Below, one piece after another: positions 8,055 to 16,572 of a stretch of 64,000 nucleotides of DNA; the stretch's first letter is position 1; every line of letters begins with the position of its first letter. The stretch is from positions 4,892,035 to 4,956,034 of the forward strand of contig NZ_KI912577.1 in NCBI RefSeq assembly GCF_000519085.1, given 5' to 3'. The translations under genes were made by a program, and so were the position numbers. Under the pieces are notes generated by a model. That model was given only the letters and a program-made list of their open reading frames with translations, was not told where the DNA came from and ran no database searches. The DNA comes from Methylobacterium sp. 10 (GTDB taxonomy: Bacteria; Pseudomonadota; Alphaproteobacteria; Rhizobiales; Beijerinckiaceae).

Positions 8055-8444
8055 ATGGCGGGCATCTCGGTTTCCCTCGAAGGCGCGAACATCCAGCTCT
8101 CGTTCCAGAAGGACGATCAGGCCACGGCAGTCGTGATGGATGCGCGGGCCGCCCGCGCCCTCGTACGCGCGGTGGGACATCTGCTGACTGCGATCGACGA
8201 GCCGGACGAGGTCGATCCGCCGGACGACCTCAACGACGAGGATATCGCCATGCTCGAAGTCACGTCCTCCGCCATCGAGGTGGGAACCGACGAGAAGGGG
8301 CAAGCCGTCGTGGCACTCCAGGCGGGGCCGCTTCCGCCTTTCCAGCTGCGCCTGACGGACGAAGAGGCCCGTCACGTGGCGACGAGCCTCTCCGAAATTC
8401 TCAACGCCCCCCGTGACGTTCGCGCGTCACACGGGGATCACTGA
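8055..8444 (+). CDS. Hypothetical acidic protein
   Basis: A 129-residue acidic cytosolic protein of unknown function, with no signal peptide or membrane segment. It has a beta-rich N-terminus (ISVSLEGANIQLSFQ), a helix (ARAARALVRAVGHLLTAI), an Asp/Glu-rich linker (DEPDEVDPPDDLNDED), then another beta region and the helix EEARHVATSLSEIL. The duplicated strand-then-helix layout suggests two similar halves. ATG at 8055. It converges with the 8453-8674 gene, leaving only eight bases between stops. Confidence 0.6.
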   Translation: MAGISVSLEGANIQLSFQKDDQATAVVMDARAARALVRAVGHLLTAIDEPDEVDPPDDLNDEDIAMLEVTSSAIEVGTDEKGQAVVALQAGPLPPFQLRLTDEEARHVATSLSEILNAPRDVRASHGDH

Positions 8445-8452
8445 CCGGACGA

Positions 8453-8674
8453 TCACATCCGCACGCCAGGGTCCGTCGGACCGCCGGGCAGATAATCGGG
8501 CTCGGAGCCCGGTCCTGCCGGCTCGTCGATGCCGGGATCATCGACGGGATAGGGGGTCCGCGGACCGGTCGGCCCGATATCCGGAGCTTCGTCGGGCGGC
8601 AGCGGCGGGGGCGGCAGGTCGCCGGGAATTCCCCCCGGGAGCGGCTCGGGGATCGGTAGGCCTGGATTGGCCAT
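8453..8674 (-). CDS. Small proline-rich hypothetical protein
   Basis: A 73-residue, highly proline/glycine/aspartate-rich, probably disordered protein beginning MANPGLPIPEPLPGG and ending PTDPGVRM. The frame stays open upstream to 8809, but ATG at 8674 with AAGGAGAC just ahead is the obvious start. Similar short Pro-rich proteins occur in Methylobacterium genomes; no function is known to me. Confidence 0.55.
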   Translation of the reverse strand: MANPGLPIPEPLPGGIPGDLPPPPLPPDEAPDIGPTGPRTPYPVDDPGIDEPAGPGSEPDYLPGGPTDPGVRM

Positions 8675-8885
8675 GCAGCGTCTCCTTCGCTTTGCGGTGG
8701 ATCGGTCGGTGTGCTGGAGAAACCCGCCCCGGCAGTCGCCAGTTCCAGCTGGACGCCGATTCGAGAGCCATCCTGTGACCCTTGCGCTGGCACCGAGGCT
8801 GCATTGCATCTCCCCGGAGCCAGGAACCCGCCCTATCCGCTACTGGTTCTTCCACCATCATTCGAGACACGTGCGGAGATCAATC

Positions 8886-9464
8886 ATGTCCGACATCAAG
8901 CAATCGAAAGTTCTCATCCTCGCCACTGACGGTTTTGAGGAAACGGAGCTCACGGTTCCGCTTCAGACGCTCAAGAGCGCCGGGGCGGGCGTCGTCGTCG
9001 CCTCGCCGAAATCGCGCGAATCGCGGGAATCCATTCGTGCCTGGGACAAGACGGATTGGGGCAAGAACGTCGCGGTGGACAAGGATCTCGAAGACATCGA
9101 CCCGGCGGATTACGACGCCCTCGTGCTGCCGGGCGGCCAGATCAACCCGGACAAGCTCCGGCTCGAGCCGAAGGCCCTCGACGTGATCAAGGCGTTCCTC
9201 ATCTCCGGCAAGGTGGTGGCCGCGATCTGCCACGCGCCTTGGCTGCTGATCGAGGTGGGGGCCGTGAAGGGCCTGAACCTGACGTCGTTCTCGTCGATCA
9301 GGACCGATGTCATCAATGCCGGTGGCCAATGGCGGGACGAGGCGGTGGTGACCGACAAGGGCATCGTCACGAGCCGCAATCCCGGCGATCTCGACGCCTT
9401 CTGCGCCAAGATCATCGAGGAGATCGAGGAGGGCAACCACGGCGCTCGCCGCCTGGCAGCCTGA
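8886..9464 (+). CDS. PfpI/DJ-1 family protein (YhbO-type)
   Basis: A 192-residue class I glutamine amidotransferase-like protein of the PfpI/DJ-1 family, cytosolic, linked in relatives to protein or nucleotide deglycation and stress survival. Motifs: ATDGFEETEL (residues 13-22) with the conserved Glu, LVLPGGQINPD, and the nucleophile elbow AICHAPWLL with its catalytic Cys and following His. The track of the frame opens far upstream, but ATG at 8886 follows GGAG at good spacing and matches the family N-terminus. It stands alone. Confidence 0.9.
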   Translation: MSDIKQSKVLILATDGFEETELTVPLQTLKSAGAGVVVASPKSRESRESIRAWDKTDWGKNVAVDKDLEDIDPADYDALVLPGGQINPDKLRLEPKALDVIKAFLISGKVVAAICHAPWLLIEVGAVKGLNLTSFSSIRTDVINAGGQWRDEAVVTDKGIVTSRNPGDLDAFCAKIIEEIEEGNHGARRLAA

Positions 9465-9508
9465 CGCCGCCGACCCTGGCAGCCGCCCGTTCCGGGCGAG
9501 CGGCAATC

Positions 9509-11167
9509 TCAGCCCCGTGAAGGGCCGTCCTCGCTCGTCACCTCGAGGACCATGCCGGACGAGAACGGGCGCCCGTACTCGTCCCGGACCTCGACGGTGA
9601 TGCGATGGCTACCGGCCGGAATGTCGCCGCCGAGGCGCGCGACCCAGATGTGGCTCGACGGCTCGGCCTTCACCCACGGCTTCTTCGCCTCCGGATACCG
9701 CAGGAAGACCTCGGCGACGAAAGGGTCCGGCCGCCGCGTGAGCATCATCTCGACGGCGGGGCCGTCGTCGATCCGGTACTGGACGCGGGTGCGCGGACCG
9801 CCATCGAAGACGTTCACCACCAGATTGGTCGCCCCGACGCTCTCGCGCGGCACCGGCGAACGCAGGGTCTGCATCGGCCGGTAATCGCGCAGGACCTCGC
9901 CGGCTCCTCCGCGATACTGACTCTCGAGCACGATCCTCATTCTCTCATCGGGCTCGCCCTGAGCCGGGCGGTAGCGGGTGGTGTAACCGGCGCCGTCGAT
10001 GGACAGGACGTGGAAGCCGTTGGGCGTCCCGTCGCGGCTGTCGGCCGAGGGAATGCCGGTGCGAGTGGCGGGGCCGCTCCACCACGAGCCGGAGACGGCG
10101 GTGAGGACGTGGTGGTGGTGGCTCCCGGTCCCGCCTGCGCGGGGGTAGTGATGCTCCGTTGTGTGGGTATGGCCGGCGAGGCTGAGCACGGGTCTGTCGC
10201 CGAGGAGGTCGAGCAGGCGCTCTCGGTCCGTCACGTTCTGACGCGGATCGGCCGGGTCGAGATCGGTATAGAGCGGGATATGCATGGCGATGACGACGAG
10301 GTTCTCCTTCGGCGTCAGAGCCAGCATATTGGCGATGAATGTGAGTTGCCGTTCGCCGATGCGCCCCTCGTAGCGGCCGACCCCGTCGCCGTTGCCCGAT
10401 GCGGCGCCAAGGTAATGCACGGTGTCGAGCATCAGGAAGAGGGTCTTGCCGTGGTGGAAGGCATAGTAGGGCGCGCCGTAGACCCGCTTGTAGGTCTCGC
10501 GGCTGTACCGGGCGTCGGGCGCCTCGAAGTTGAGATCGTGGTTGCCGCCGATATGGAACCAGGGGATTCCGATGCGCCCCATGATGCGGTTCGAGCGACC
10601 GTAGAACGAGAGGTCGTCGAACAGGATGTCGCCTGTCGTCATGCCGAAGGCGGCCTTCGTGCCCAGGACCCGCGTCACCGCCGTGTCGCGGACATGGCTG
10701 AGCTCAACCGGGCTTTCCGGCTGCGGATCGGTGAACAGGATGACGTCGAACGCATCGGGTTCGGGTTCGCGGGTCAGTGCGAAATCGATGGAGGCGGGAA
10801 GCGGCCCGGTCGGATCGATGCCGCGATAGCGCAGGCGTAGATCGGGCGGAGTGCCCTGCGGCTGGTGGATGTAGCTGAAACGCGGAATGTTGTTCTCGTC
10901 GCGCGGCAGCGCGAAGCCAGCGGGCTTCACCACGAAGACGATGTCGCCGTCCGAGACGTCGAGCGCGTAGCGGCCCTGGCCGTCGGTGCGGACCACGTCG
11001 CGACCGTTCGAGACGGCGATGTCCGCGATGCCTTCCCGCCCCCCCGGAACTACTTCATAGACGGAACCCGTCGCGCGCTCCGACGACCGCGCCGCCGAAG
11101 GCGCCAGGGCGAGGGCGGCGGCACCTGCCAGGGTTTCGCGGCGGGTGAAAGCGGAACGGTCGATCAT
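9509..11167 (-). CDS. Tat-exported calcineurin-like metallophosphoesterase
   Basis: A 552-residue periplasmic phosphoesterase. Residues 6-30 hold a twin-arginine leader (FTRRETLAGAAALALAP). Next come a beta-sandwich N-terminal domain (about 35-120), the catalytic calcineurin-like domain with TGDILFDD, GGNHDLNFE and GHTHTTEHHY metal ligands, and a C-terminal beta domain; the order matches MetallophosN, Metallophos and MetallophosC. ATG at 11167 is chosen because the Tat motif follows it directly. The substrate is unknown; relatives act on phosphodiesters or phosphomonoesters for phosphate scavenging. It converges with the pfpI-like gene. Confidence 0.88.
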   Translation of the reverse strand: MIDRSAFTRRETLAGAAALALAPSAARSSERATGSVYEVVPGGREGIADIAVSNGRDVVRTDGQGRYALDVSDGDIVFVVKPAGFALPRDENNIPRFSYIHQPQGTPPDLRLRYRGIDPTGPLPASIDFALTREPEPDAFDVILFTDPQPESPVELSHVRDTAVTRVLGTKAAFGMTTGDILFDDLSFYGRSNRIMGRIGIPWFHIGGNHDLNFEAPDARYSRETYKRVYGAPYYAFHHGKTLFLMLDTVHYLGAASGNGDGVGRYEGRIGERQLTFIANMLALTPKENLVVIAMHIPLYTDLDPADPRQNVTDRERLLDLLGDRPVLSLAGHTHTTEHHYPRAGGTGSHHHHVLTAVSGSWWSGPATRTGIPSADSRDGTPNGFHVLSIDGAGYTTRYRPAQGEPDERMRIVLESQYRGGAGEVLRDYRPMQTLRSPVPRESVGATNLVVNVFDGGPRTRVQYRIDDGPAVEMMLTRRPDPFVAEVFLRYPEAKKPWVKAEPSSHIWVARLGGDIPAGSHRITVEVRDEYGRPFSSGMVLEVTSEDGPSRG

Positions 11168-11245
11168 GCGGCAGCCTGTTGCGACGGGTTGGCCGCACCG
11201 AACCACGCCCTCTTGACCATCGCGTGACGGTGGTCGCGTCCGCCC

Positions 11246-11539
11246 TCAGTGCCTGGCTGCGGCCTTCTCGACCTTCGGCTTGTTCCCGGTGGCGCCCGAA
11301 AACAATTCGCCGAGGCGTTTCTGGTCGAGACCTTGGGTGACAATGGCGACCCGGTCCCCAACTGGAGATTCTGCGTTGCGCGTGGGGATCGAACCGGTGG
11401 CGACCGGGTCCTTCACCACTGCGACGGGTGCCGGCACGGCGATGGGCGTGCGCTGCACGCGCATGGCCCAATGGGCGGCAGTGGAAAGCGCGGCAATGGC
11501 GACAATCGCCTTGATGCCACCGGTGAGAAGGCGTCGCAT
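11246..11539 (-). CDS. Hypothetical membrane-anchored protein
   Basis: A 97-residue protein with one N-terminal hydrophobic segment (GGIKAIVAIAALSTAAHWAM, about 7-26), then a Pro/Val-rich region (TPIAVPAPVAVVKDPVATGSIP) and a Lys-rich tail. PVATGSIP-type linkers are common in Rhizobiales envelope proteins. The frame opens further upstream, but ATG at 11539 precedes the hydrophobic segment directly. It lies 78 bases upstream of the phosphoesterase gene on the same strand and might share its promoter. Function unknown. Confidence 0.6.
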   Translation of the reverse strand: MRRLLTGGIKAIVAIAALSTAAHWAMRVQRTPIAVPAPVAVVKDPVATGSIPTRNAESPVGDRVAIVTQGLDQKRLGELFSGATGNKPKVEKAAARH

Positions 11540-11919
11540 GCTGGAAAGCCCGAGACTACGCGGAGGAACGCGACCGGTTCCCCGGCCCGTCTCACTTGTG
11601 CGTGAAGTCGGTAAACCATTTGGCTCACGACCCTGTCCGGAGCCTGTCCTGAAATGGCGCGCCCCGCTTCGGTGAGCCGATGAGCGTGGGCCATCAGCCA
11701 CGACGACGGTTCCTGTTCCCCGCGCCCGTGACACACCTGCCGCGACCCGGCCCACGAGGCCTCACAGGATCGGCGAAGAGAACTGGTCCGCACCGCCCCG
11801 TCACGACAAGCCCTGCGACCACGCCAGTCCGAGAGGGTTCGCGAAACCATCGGACGCATCGGCTGCAGGGATGGCCGGTGTAGTCATCCCGACCCGACCC
11901 GGCAACCGACCCCGCAGCG
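11540..11919. other. Intergenic region without recognised gene
   Basis: About 380 bases between two minus-strand genes. Frames open here in several phases, but none has a ribosome site plus recognisable product. I see no strong hairpin and nothing that names an RNA. Confidence 0.4.
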
Positions 11920-12765
11920 TCAGGGCCTTTCCGCCGCAGCGGCGAAGGCCCTCAGCCTCTCGATCTCGTTGCCGTCGCCCTCCTCGGCGGCGAGCCGTTC
12001 GTAGACGCGCCCCGCGCCATCGAACATCCGTCGGCCGCCATCGTCATTTCCGAGAAAACTCGCGATCTGGTCCATCTCGGCGACCCAGCGATAGGCCTTC
12101 GGCACCATGTCGGGCAGGACGCGGGAGAAGCGAGCAAGCAGTTCCGGCTCGCTTTCGGCGAGTTCGGCATGCAGGGCTTCCGCCGCACCGGCACGGCCCG
12201 CCGCGAGAACCATCACGGCGGCGAGCGCGGTCAGCCCCTTGTTGATGCCGGCATAGGACATCTTGAGCGCGGAGGCCGCACCGACGCCGCCATCCACGGG
12301 GCGGACGTCCAGGCCCAGTTCGCGCAACGCCACGGACGCCGCGAGATCGTCCCCGGAGACGTAGAACCGTGGCCCTTCGTCGCCGGCCTTGGGCGGCGCT
12401 CCGATGATGGCGGCATCGATGAAGATCGCGCCGGCTTTGTCGATCAGTGCAGCCACGTTACGTTTCGTCACGACATTGAGGGCGTTGCAATCGACATAGA
12501 CCGGCTTGCGCCCTGCCGCGGTGAGCGTAGGAACCAAGCGGAGGGCCAGGCTCGTCGCTTCCGCGGGTGGGACGATGGAGAGGATGAGGTCGGCCTCGGC
12601 GAGGGCCGCCTCGTCCACGCCTTCCATGCCGGATTCCCTGGCCCGCGCGATGGTGGCGGCGCTGCGCCCGGCCAAAACGGTGAGGATGCGAGCGCCGTTC
12701 CCGTGCATGCGGGCTGCGATCGCGCTGCCCATGGCGCCGGGTGCGATGACGGCAATCGTCGCCAT
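11920..12765 (-). CDS. NAD(P)-dependent oxidoreductase, 6PGDH-like with DUF1932 C-terminus
   Basis: A 281-residue beta-hydroxyacid dehydrogenase-type protein. The N-terminal Rossmann motif reads VIAPGAMGSAIAARM (the first Gly of GxGxxG is replaced by Pro), followed by DLILSIVPPAEA and DAAIIGAPPK. The C-terminal half (ALKMSYAGINKGLTALAAVMVLA) matches the helical DUF1932 domain found with this Rossmann domain. ATG at 12765 follows GGAGGAGAC-like sequence. The substrate is unknown; it may reduce or oxidise a small hydroxy- or phosphohydroxy-acid. aspC follows downstream on the same strand after an 86-base gap reading leftward from aspC, so they may not be an operon. Confidence 0.8.
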   Translation of the reverse strand: MATIAVIAPGAMGSAIAARMHGNGARILTVLAGRSAATIARARESGMEGVDEAALAEADLILSIVPPAEATSLALRLVPTLTAAGRKPVYVDCNALNVVTKRNVAALIDKAGAIFIDAAIIGAPPKAGDEGPRFYVSGDDLAASVALRELGLDVRPVDGGVGAASALKMSYAGINKGLTALAAVMVLAAGRAGAAEALHAELAESEPELLARFSRVLPDMVPKAYRWVAEMDQIASFLGNDDGGRRMFDGAGRVYERLAAEEGDGNEIERLRAFAAAAERP

Positions 12766-12851
12766 GAACGTCTCCTCCGAACAGAACCACCCTACTCGCA
12801 TCTGACTCGCGTCAGACGCGAGTCGTCAAGGCGCGATCGTCCCTCGGAGGC

Positions 12852-14054
12852 TCAGCTCAGCGAGCCGCAGAAGCGCTGGATGCGGGTGCAGGCTTCTTCC
12901 AGCGCCGTGTTCGAGGTGGCGTAGGAGATGCGCAGGTTCGGACCGAGGCCGAAGGCGGAACCATGGACGGCGGCGACGCCCTCCGCCTGCAGCAGTTCCA
13001 CCACGAAATCCTCGTCCGTCTCGATGACCTTGCCGGACGGGGTCTTGCGCCCGATCGTCTCGGCGCAGGACGGATAGACGTAGAAGGCGCCTTCCGGCGT
13101 CGGGCATTTCAGGCCCTTGGTCTGGTTCAGCATGGAGACCACGAGGTCGCGGCGCTCGTGGAAGGCGGCGCGGAAACGGGCGAGATGTTCCTGCGTGCCA
13201 TCGAGGGCCGCCACCGCCGCCCATTGCGAGATCGAGGAGGCGCCGGAGGTCTGCTGTCCCTGGACGAAATCCATCGCCTTGATCAGGTGTTCGGGGCCGG
13301 CGGCATAGCCGATGCGCCAGCCGGTCATGGCATAGGCCTTCGAGACGCCGTTCATGGTCAGCGTGCGGTCGTAGAGGCCGGGCTCCACCTGGGCCGGGGT
13401 CACGAACTCGAAATCGCCGTAGCACAGGTGCTCGTACATGTCGTCGGTGAGCACCCAGACATGGGGGTGCCGCATCAGCACATCGGTGATCTTCTTCAAC
13501 TCCTCGCGGGCATAGGCCGCGCCGGAGGGGTTCGACGGCGAGTTGAGGATGATCCACTTGGTCTTCGGCGTGATCACCCGCTCCAGCTCTTCCGGCTGGA
13601 GCTTGAAATCATGCTCCATATCGGTCTCGGCGAAGACCGGCGTGCCGCCGCACAGGACCACCATCTCCGGATAGGAGACCCAGTAGGGGCGTGGGATCAC
13701 CACTTCGTCGCCAGGATTCAGGGTGGCGAGGAGAGCATTGTAGATGACGTGCTTGCCGCCGGTGCCGACGATGGTCTGGCTTGCCTTGTAGTCGAGGCCG
13801 TTCTCGCGCTTGAACTTCTTCACGATTGCTTCGCGCAGGGGCACGATGCCGGAGACCGGGGTGTACTTGGTCTCGCCGCGCCGGATCGCGTCGATGGCCG
13901 CGTCCTTGATATGGTCCGGCGTGTCGAAATCGGGCTCACCCACCGACAGGCTGATCACGTCCATCCCGCCGGCTTTCAGCTCGCGGGCCTTCTGCGTCAT
14001 CGCGATGGTGGCGGACGGCTTCACCTTGGACAGGGCGTCGGCGAGAAAGCCCAT
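12852..14054 (-). CDS. aatA: Aspartate aminotransferase, class I (PLP-dependent)
   Basis: Transfers the amino group between aspartate and 2-oxoglutarate; many alphaproteobacterial members also act on prephenate. The 400-residue protein shows SLSVGEPDFDTPDHI (about 35-49), YTPVSGIVPLREAI, NSPSNPSGAAY, and the PLP-binding Lys in NGVSKAYAMTGWRIGY (about 234-249), with the substrate-carboxylate Arg in NLRISYATS. Length is typical of the Ib subgroup. ATG at 14054. It is single, with a terminator between it and the cysN end. Confidence 0.93.
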   Translation of the reverse strand: MGFLADALSKVKPSATIAMTQKARELKAGGMDVISLSVGEPDFDTPDHIKDAAIDAIRRGETKYTPVSGIVPLREAIVKKFKRENGLDYKASQTIVGTGGKHVIYNALLATLNPGDEVVIPRPYWVSYPEMVVLCGGTPVFAETDMEHDFKLQPEELERVITPKTKWIILNSPSNPSGAAYAREELKKITDVLMRHPHVWVLTDDMYEHLCYGDFEFVTPAQVEPGLYDRTLTMNGVSKAYAMTGWRIGYAAGPEHLIKAMDFVQGQQTSGASSISQWAAVAALDGTQEHLARFRAAFHERRDLVVSMLNQTKGLKCPTPEGAFYVYPSCAETIGRKTPSGKVIETDEDFVVELLQAEGVAAVHGSAFGLGPNLRISYATSNTALEEACTRIQRFCGSLS

Positions 14055-14160
14055 GATGGCGTGCTCCGATAGGGTCTGACGGGCGCCGACGGGCGCCCTC
14101 TGAAAAGCGCGCGGACCCTAGTCCCGGTGGCCCAGGCGGGCAAGGCTGCCGGACATGACA

Positions 14161-14204
14161 AAGCGGCCATCCCACCGCGCGATGACGCTCTGGAATGGCC
14201 GCTT
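14161..14204 (-). terminator. Terminator of the cysHDN operon
   Basis: AAGCGGCCAT (14161-14170) and ATGGCCGCTT (14195-14204) form a 10-bp stem. On the minus strand it lies 31 bases past the cysN stop and ends in CTTTGTC, so it closes that operon before aatA. Confidence 0.65.
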
Positions 14205-14234
14205 AGTCGAGGGGAGATGAGGCGCGTCGGGAAG

Positions 14235-15635
14235 TCAGATTCCGCCGAAGACCCAGCGCAGCTTCGACAGGAACCCTCCGCCGGATTTCGCCGCGCGGGT
14301 CGATTCCGGCTCGTCCTTCACGGTCGTGGCGGTCTTGTCCGCATGGATCAGACCGAGGGCCGCCGTGTCGGTGGTCTCGCGGTCGATGAGGATGAAGCCG
14401 CCGGTGTCGCGGTTGGCGCCGTAGGCGTCGACGGCGACAGCCCGGTCGAGGCTCAGGGTCACATCGGCGATGTCGTTGGCGACGAGCCGGGCGGCGGCGG
14501 CCGGGTTCCCGGTCTCGGGATCGATGCGGTTCCCGATGGCCGTCACGGTGGCGTTGACGATCACCGTGCCGATCTTGGCGAGCAGCGTCGAACCGGGAAG
14601 CAGCTCCGTTTCGGCCGCCCAGAACAGGCGGGCCTCGAAACGGTCGGTCACCCGCATCGGCGCATCGGCCGTCACGATCACCGAACCGCGCGAGGCATCG
14701 ATCTCGTCGGCGAGGACGAGGGTCACCGACTGTCCCTCCACCGCATGCGGCAGGTCGCCGTCCGCCGTGAAGATGCGGGCCACCGTGGAGGTGCGGCCCG
14801 AGGGCTCGACGATGATCGCATCGCCCGGGGCGATGCGGCCGCTGGCGATCAGGCCGGAGAAACCGCGGAAATCAGAATTCGGGCGGTTCACCCACTGAAC
14901 CGGAAGACGGAACGGCGCGGCCTGCTCCTCGACCCGCACCGGCACCTCTTCCAGATACTGGAGCAGCGGCATTCCCGTGTACCAGGGCGCGGCGGCTCCG
15001 GGCAGGACGACGTTGTCGCCATTCTTGGCGGAAAGCGGGATGGGACGGATCTCGGTAAAGCCCAGCGGCTCCGCGAACGCATGGAACGCCGCCGTGATGG
15101 CCTCGAACTTGTCCTGCGACCAGCCCACCAGATCCATCTTGTTCACGGCGAGGGCGACGCGTTTGATCCCCAGAAGCGAGACCAGGAGCGCGTGACGCCG
15201 GGTCTGACGGGTGAGACCCTGGCGGGCGTCCACCAGAATCACGGCGACATCCGCCGTGGAGGCGCCCGTCGCCATGTTGCGGGTGTACTGCTCGTGGCCG
15301 GGGGTGTCGGCGACGATGAAGGAACGCTTGTCGGTGGAGAAGAACCGGTAGGCGACGTCGATGGTGATGCCCTGTTCGCGCTCGGCCTGGAGACCGTCCA
15401 CGAGAAGGGCGAGATCGATCTCGGCGCCCTGCGTGCCGTGCTTGCGGGAATCGCGCTGCAGGGCCGTCACCTGATCGTCGAAAAGCTGCTTTGTGTCGTG
15501 CAGGAGCCGGCCGATCAGGGTCGACTTGCCGTCGTCGACGGAGCCGCAGGTGATGAAGCGCAGCACCTCCTTGCTCTGGTGGGTGGCAAGGAAGCTGTCG
15601 TAGCCGAAGGCTTCGGGTGACTGGTGGATCGTCAT
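14235..15635 (-). CDS. cysN: Sulfate adenylyltransferase subunit 1 (GTPase)
   Basis: Large regulatory GTPase subunit of ATP sulfurylase; GTP hydrolysis drives CysD to make APS from ATP and sulfate. The 466-residue sequence has all the EF-Tu-like G motifs: GSVDDGKST (about 29-37), DTPGHEQYTRNMATGAS, NKMDLVGW, plus two C-terminal beta-barrels. It ends FLSKLRWVFGGI with no APS kinase (CysC) domain, unlike the NodQ/CysNC fusions of some rhizobia. ATG at 15635 lies one base after the cysD stop, so the two are translationally coupled. Confidence 0.95.
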   Translation of the reverse strand: MTIHQSPEAFGYDSFLATHQSKEVLRFITCGSVDDGKSTLIGRLLHDTKQLFDDQVTALQRDSRKHGTQGAEIDLALLVDGLQAEREQGITIDVAYRFFSTDKRSFIVADTPGHEQYTRNMATGASTADVAVILVDARQGLTRQTRRHALLVSLLGIKRVALAVNKMDLVGWSQDKFEAITAAFHAFAEPLGFTEIRPIPLSAKNGDNVVLPGAAAPWYTGMPLLQYLEEVPVRVEEQAAPFRLPVQWVNRPNSDFRGFSGLIASGRIAPGDAIIVEPSGRTSTVARIFTADGDLPHAVEGQSVTLVLADEIDASRGSVIVTADAPMRVTDRFEARLFWAAETELLPGSTLLAKIGTVIVNATVTAIGNRIDPETGNPAAAARLVANDIADVTLSLDRAVAVDAYGANRDTGGFILIDRETTDTAALGLIHADKTATTVKDEPESTRAAKSGGGFLSKLRWVFGGI

Positions 15636-15636
15636 C

Positions 15637-16572
15637 TTAGAAATACCCCTCCTGCTTCTTGCGCTCCATGGCACCCGACCCGTCCTTGTCGATCACCCGG
15701 CCCTGACGTTCCGAGGTCCGGGCGGACAGGGTCTCGCCGATGATCTCGGGTAGGGTGGCGGCCTCGCTTTCGACGGCGCCGGTGAGCGGGTAGTCGCCCA
15801 GCGTCCTGAAGCGCACGGACAGGTTCTGCGGGGTCTCGCCGGGATTCAGCGGCAGGCGCTCGTCATCGACCATGATCAGCTGGCCGTCGCGCTCCACCAC
15901 CGGGCGGGGCTTGGCGAAGTAGAGCGGCACGATCGGGATCTGCTCCTGCTCGATGTAGAGCCAGACATCGAGCTCGGTCCAATTCGAGATCGGGAAGACG
16001 CGCAGGGATTCGCCGCGCTTCTTCTTGAGGTTGTACAGGTGCCAGGGCTCGGCCCGCTGGCGCTTGGGATCCCAGCGATGCTGGGCCGTCCGCAGGGAGA
16101 AGATCCGCTCCTTGGCGCGCGAAGCCTCCTCGTCGCGGCGAGCGCCGCCGAAGGCCGCGTCGAACTTATGCTTGTCGAGCGCCTGACGCAGGCCCTGCGT
16201 CTTCATCACGTCGGTATGGACTTCCGAGCCGTGGCTGATCGGGCCGATGCCACGGGCCAGGCCCTCCTGATTGGTATGGACGATGAGGTCGAGGCCGAGC
16301 TCCTTGGCGCGCTGATCGCGGAACGCGATCATCTCCTTGAACTTCCACGTCGTATCGATGTGCATCAGCGGGAACGGCAGGCGTCCCGGCGCGAAGGCCT
16401 TCAGCGCCAGATGCAGCAGCACCGACGAATCCTTGCCGATCGAATAGAGCATCACGGGATTCTCGGTCTCGGCGACCGTCTCCCGCATGATGTGGATGCT
16501 CTCGGCTTCGAGGCGCTGCAGGTGAGTCAGACGCTCGGGCAGCGTCGCGGCCAGGGCGGTGGCGGCGCTCAT
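15637..16572 (-). CDS. cysD: Sulfate adenylyltransferase subunit 2
   Basis: Catalytic subunit of ATP sulfurylase (PP-loop ATPase fold), forming APS with CysN. The 311-residue protein has MLYSIGKDSSVLLHL (PP-loop, about 41-55), LMHIDTTWKFKEMI, HTNQEG, FGGARRDEEASRAKER, and the C-terminal ERQGRVIDKDGSGAMERKK typical of CysD. ATG at 16572 overlaps the cysH stop by four bases (ATGA), confirming a cysH-cysD-cysN operon. Confidence 0.96.
   Translation of the reverse strand: MSAATALAATLPERLTHLQRLEAESIHIMRETVAETENPVMLYSIGKDSSVLLHLALKAFAPGRLPFPLMHIDTTWKFKEMIAFRDQRAKELGLDLIVHTNQEGLARGIGPISHGSEVHTDVMKTQGLRQALDKHKFDAAFGGARRDEEASRAKERIFSLRTAQHRWDPKRQRAEPWHLYNLKKKRGESLRVFPISNWTELDVWLYIEQEQIPIVPLYFAKPRPVVERDGQLIMVDDERLPLNPGETPQNLSVRFRTLGDYPLTGAVESEAATLPEIIGETLSARTSERQGRVIDKDGSGAMERKKQEGYF

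Noticed and set aside
12963..14072. 369-codon plus-strand frame opposite aatA
   Set aside because: Shadow of the aminotransferase with no homology signal.
14127..15620. 497-codon plus-strand open frame opposite cysN
   Set aside because: The opposite strand is cysN with all G motifs; this frame is a high-GC shadow with no recognisable domain.
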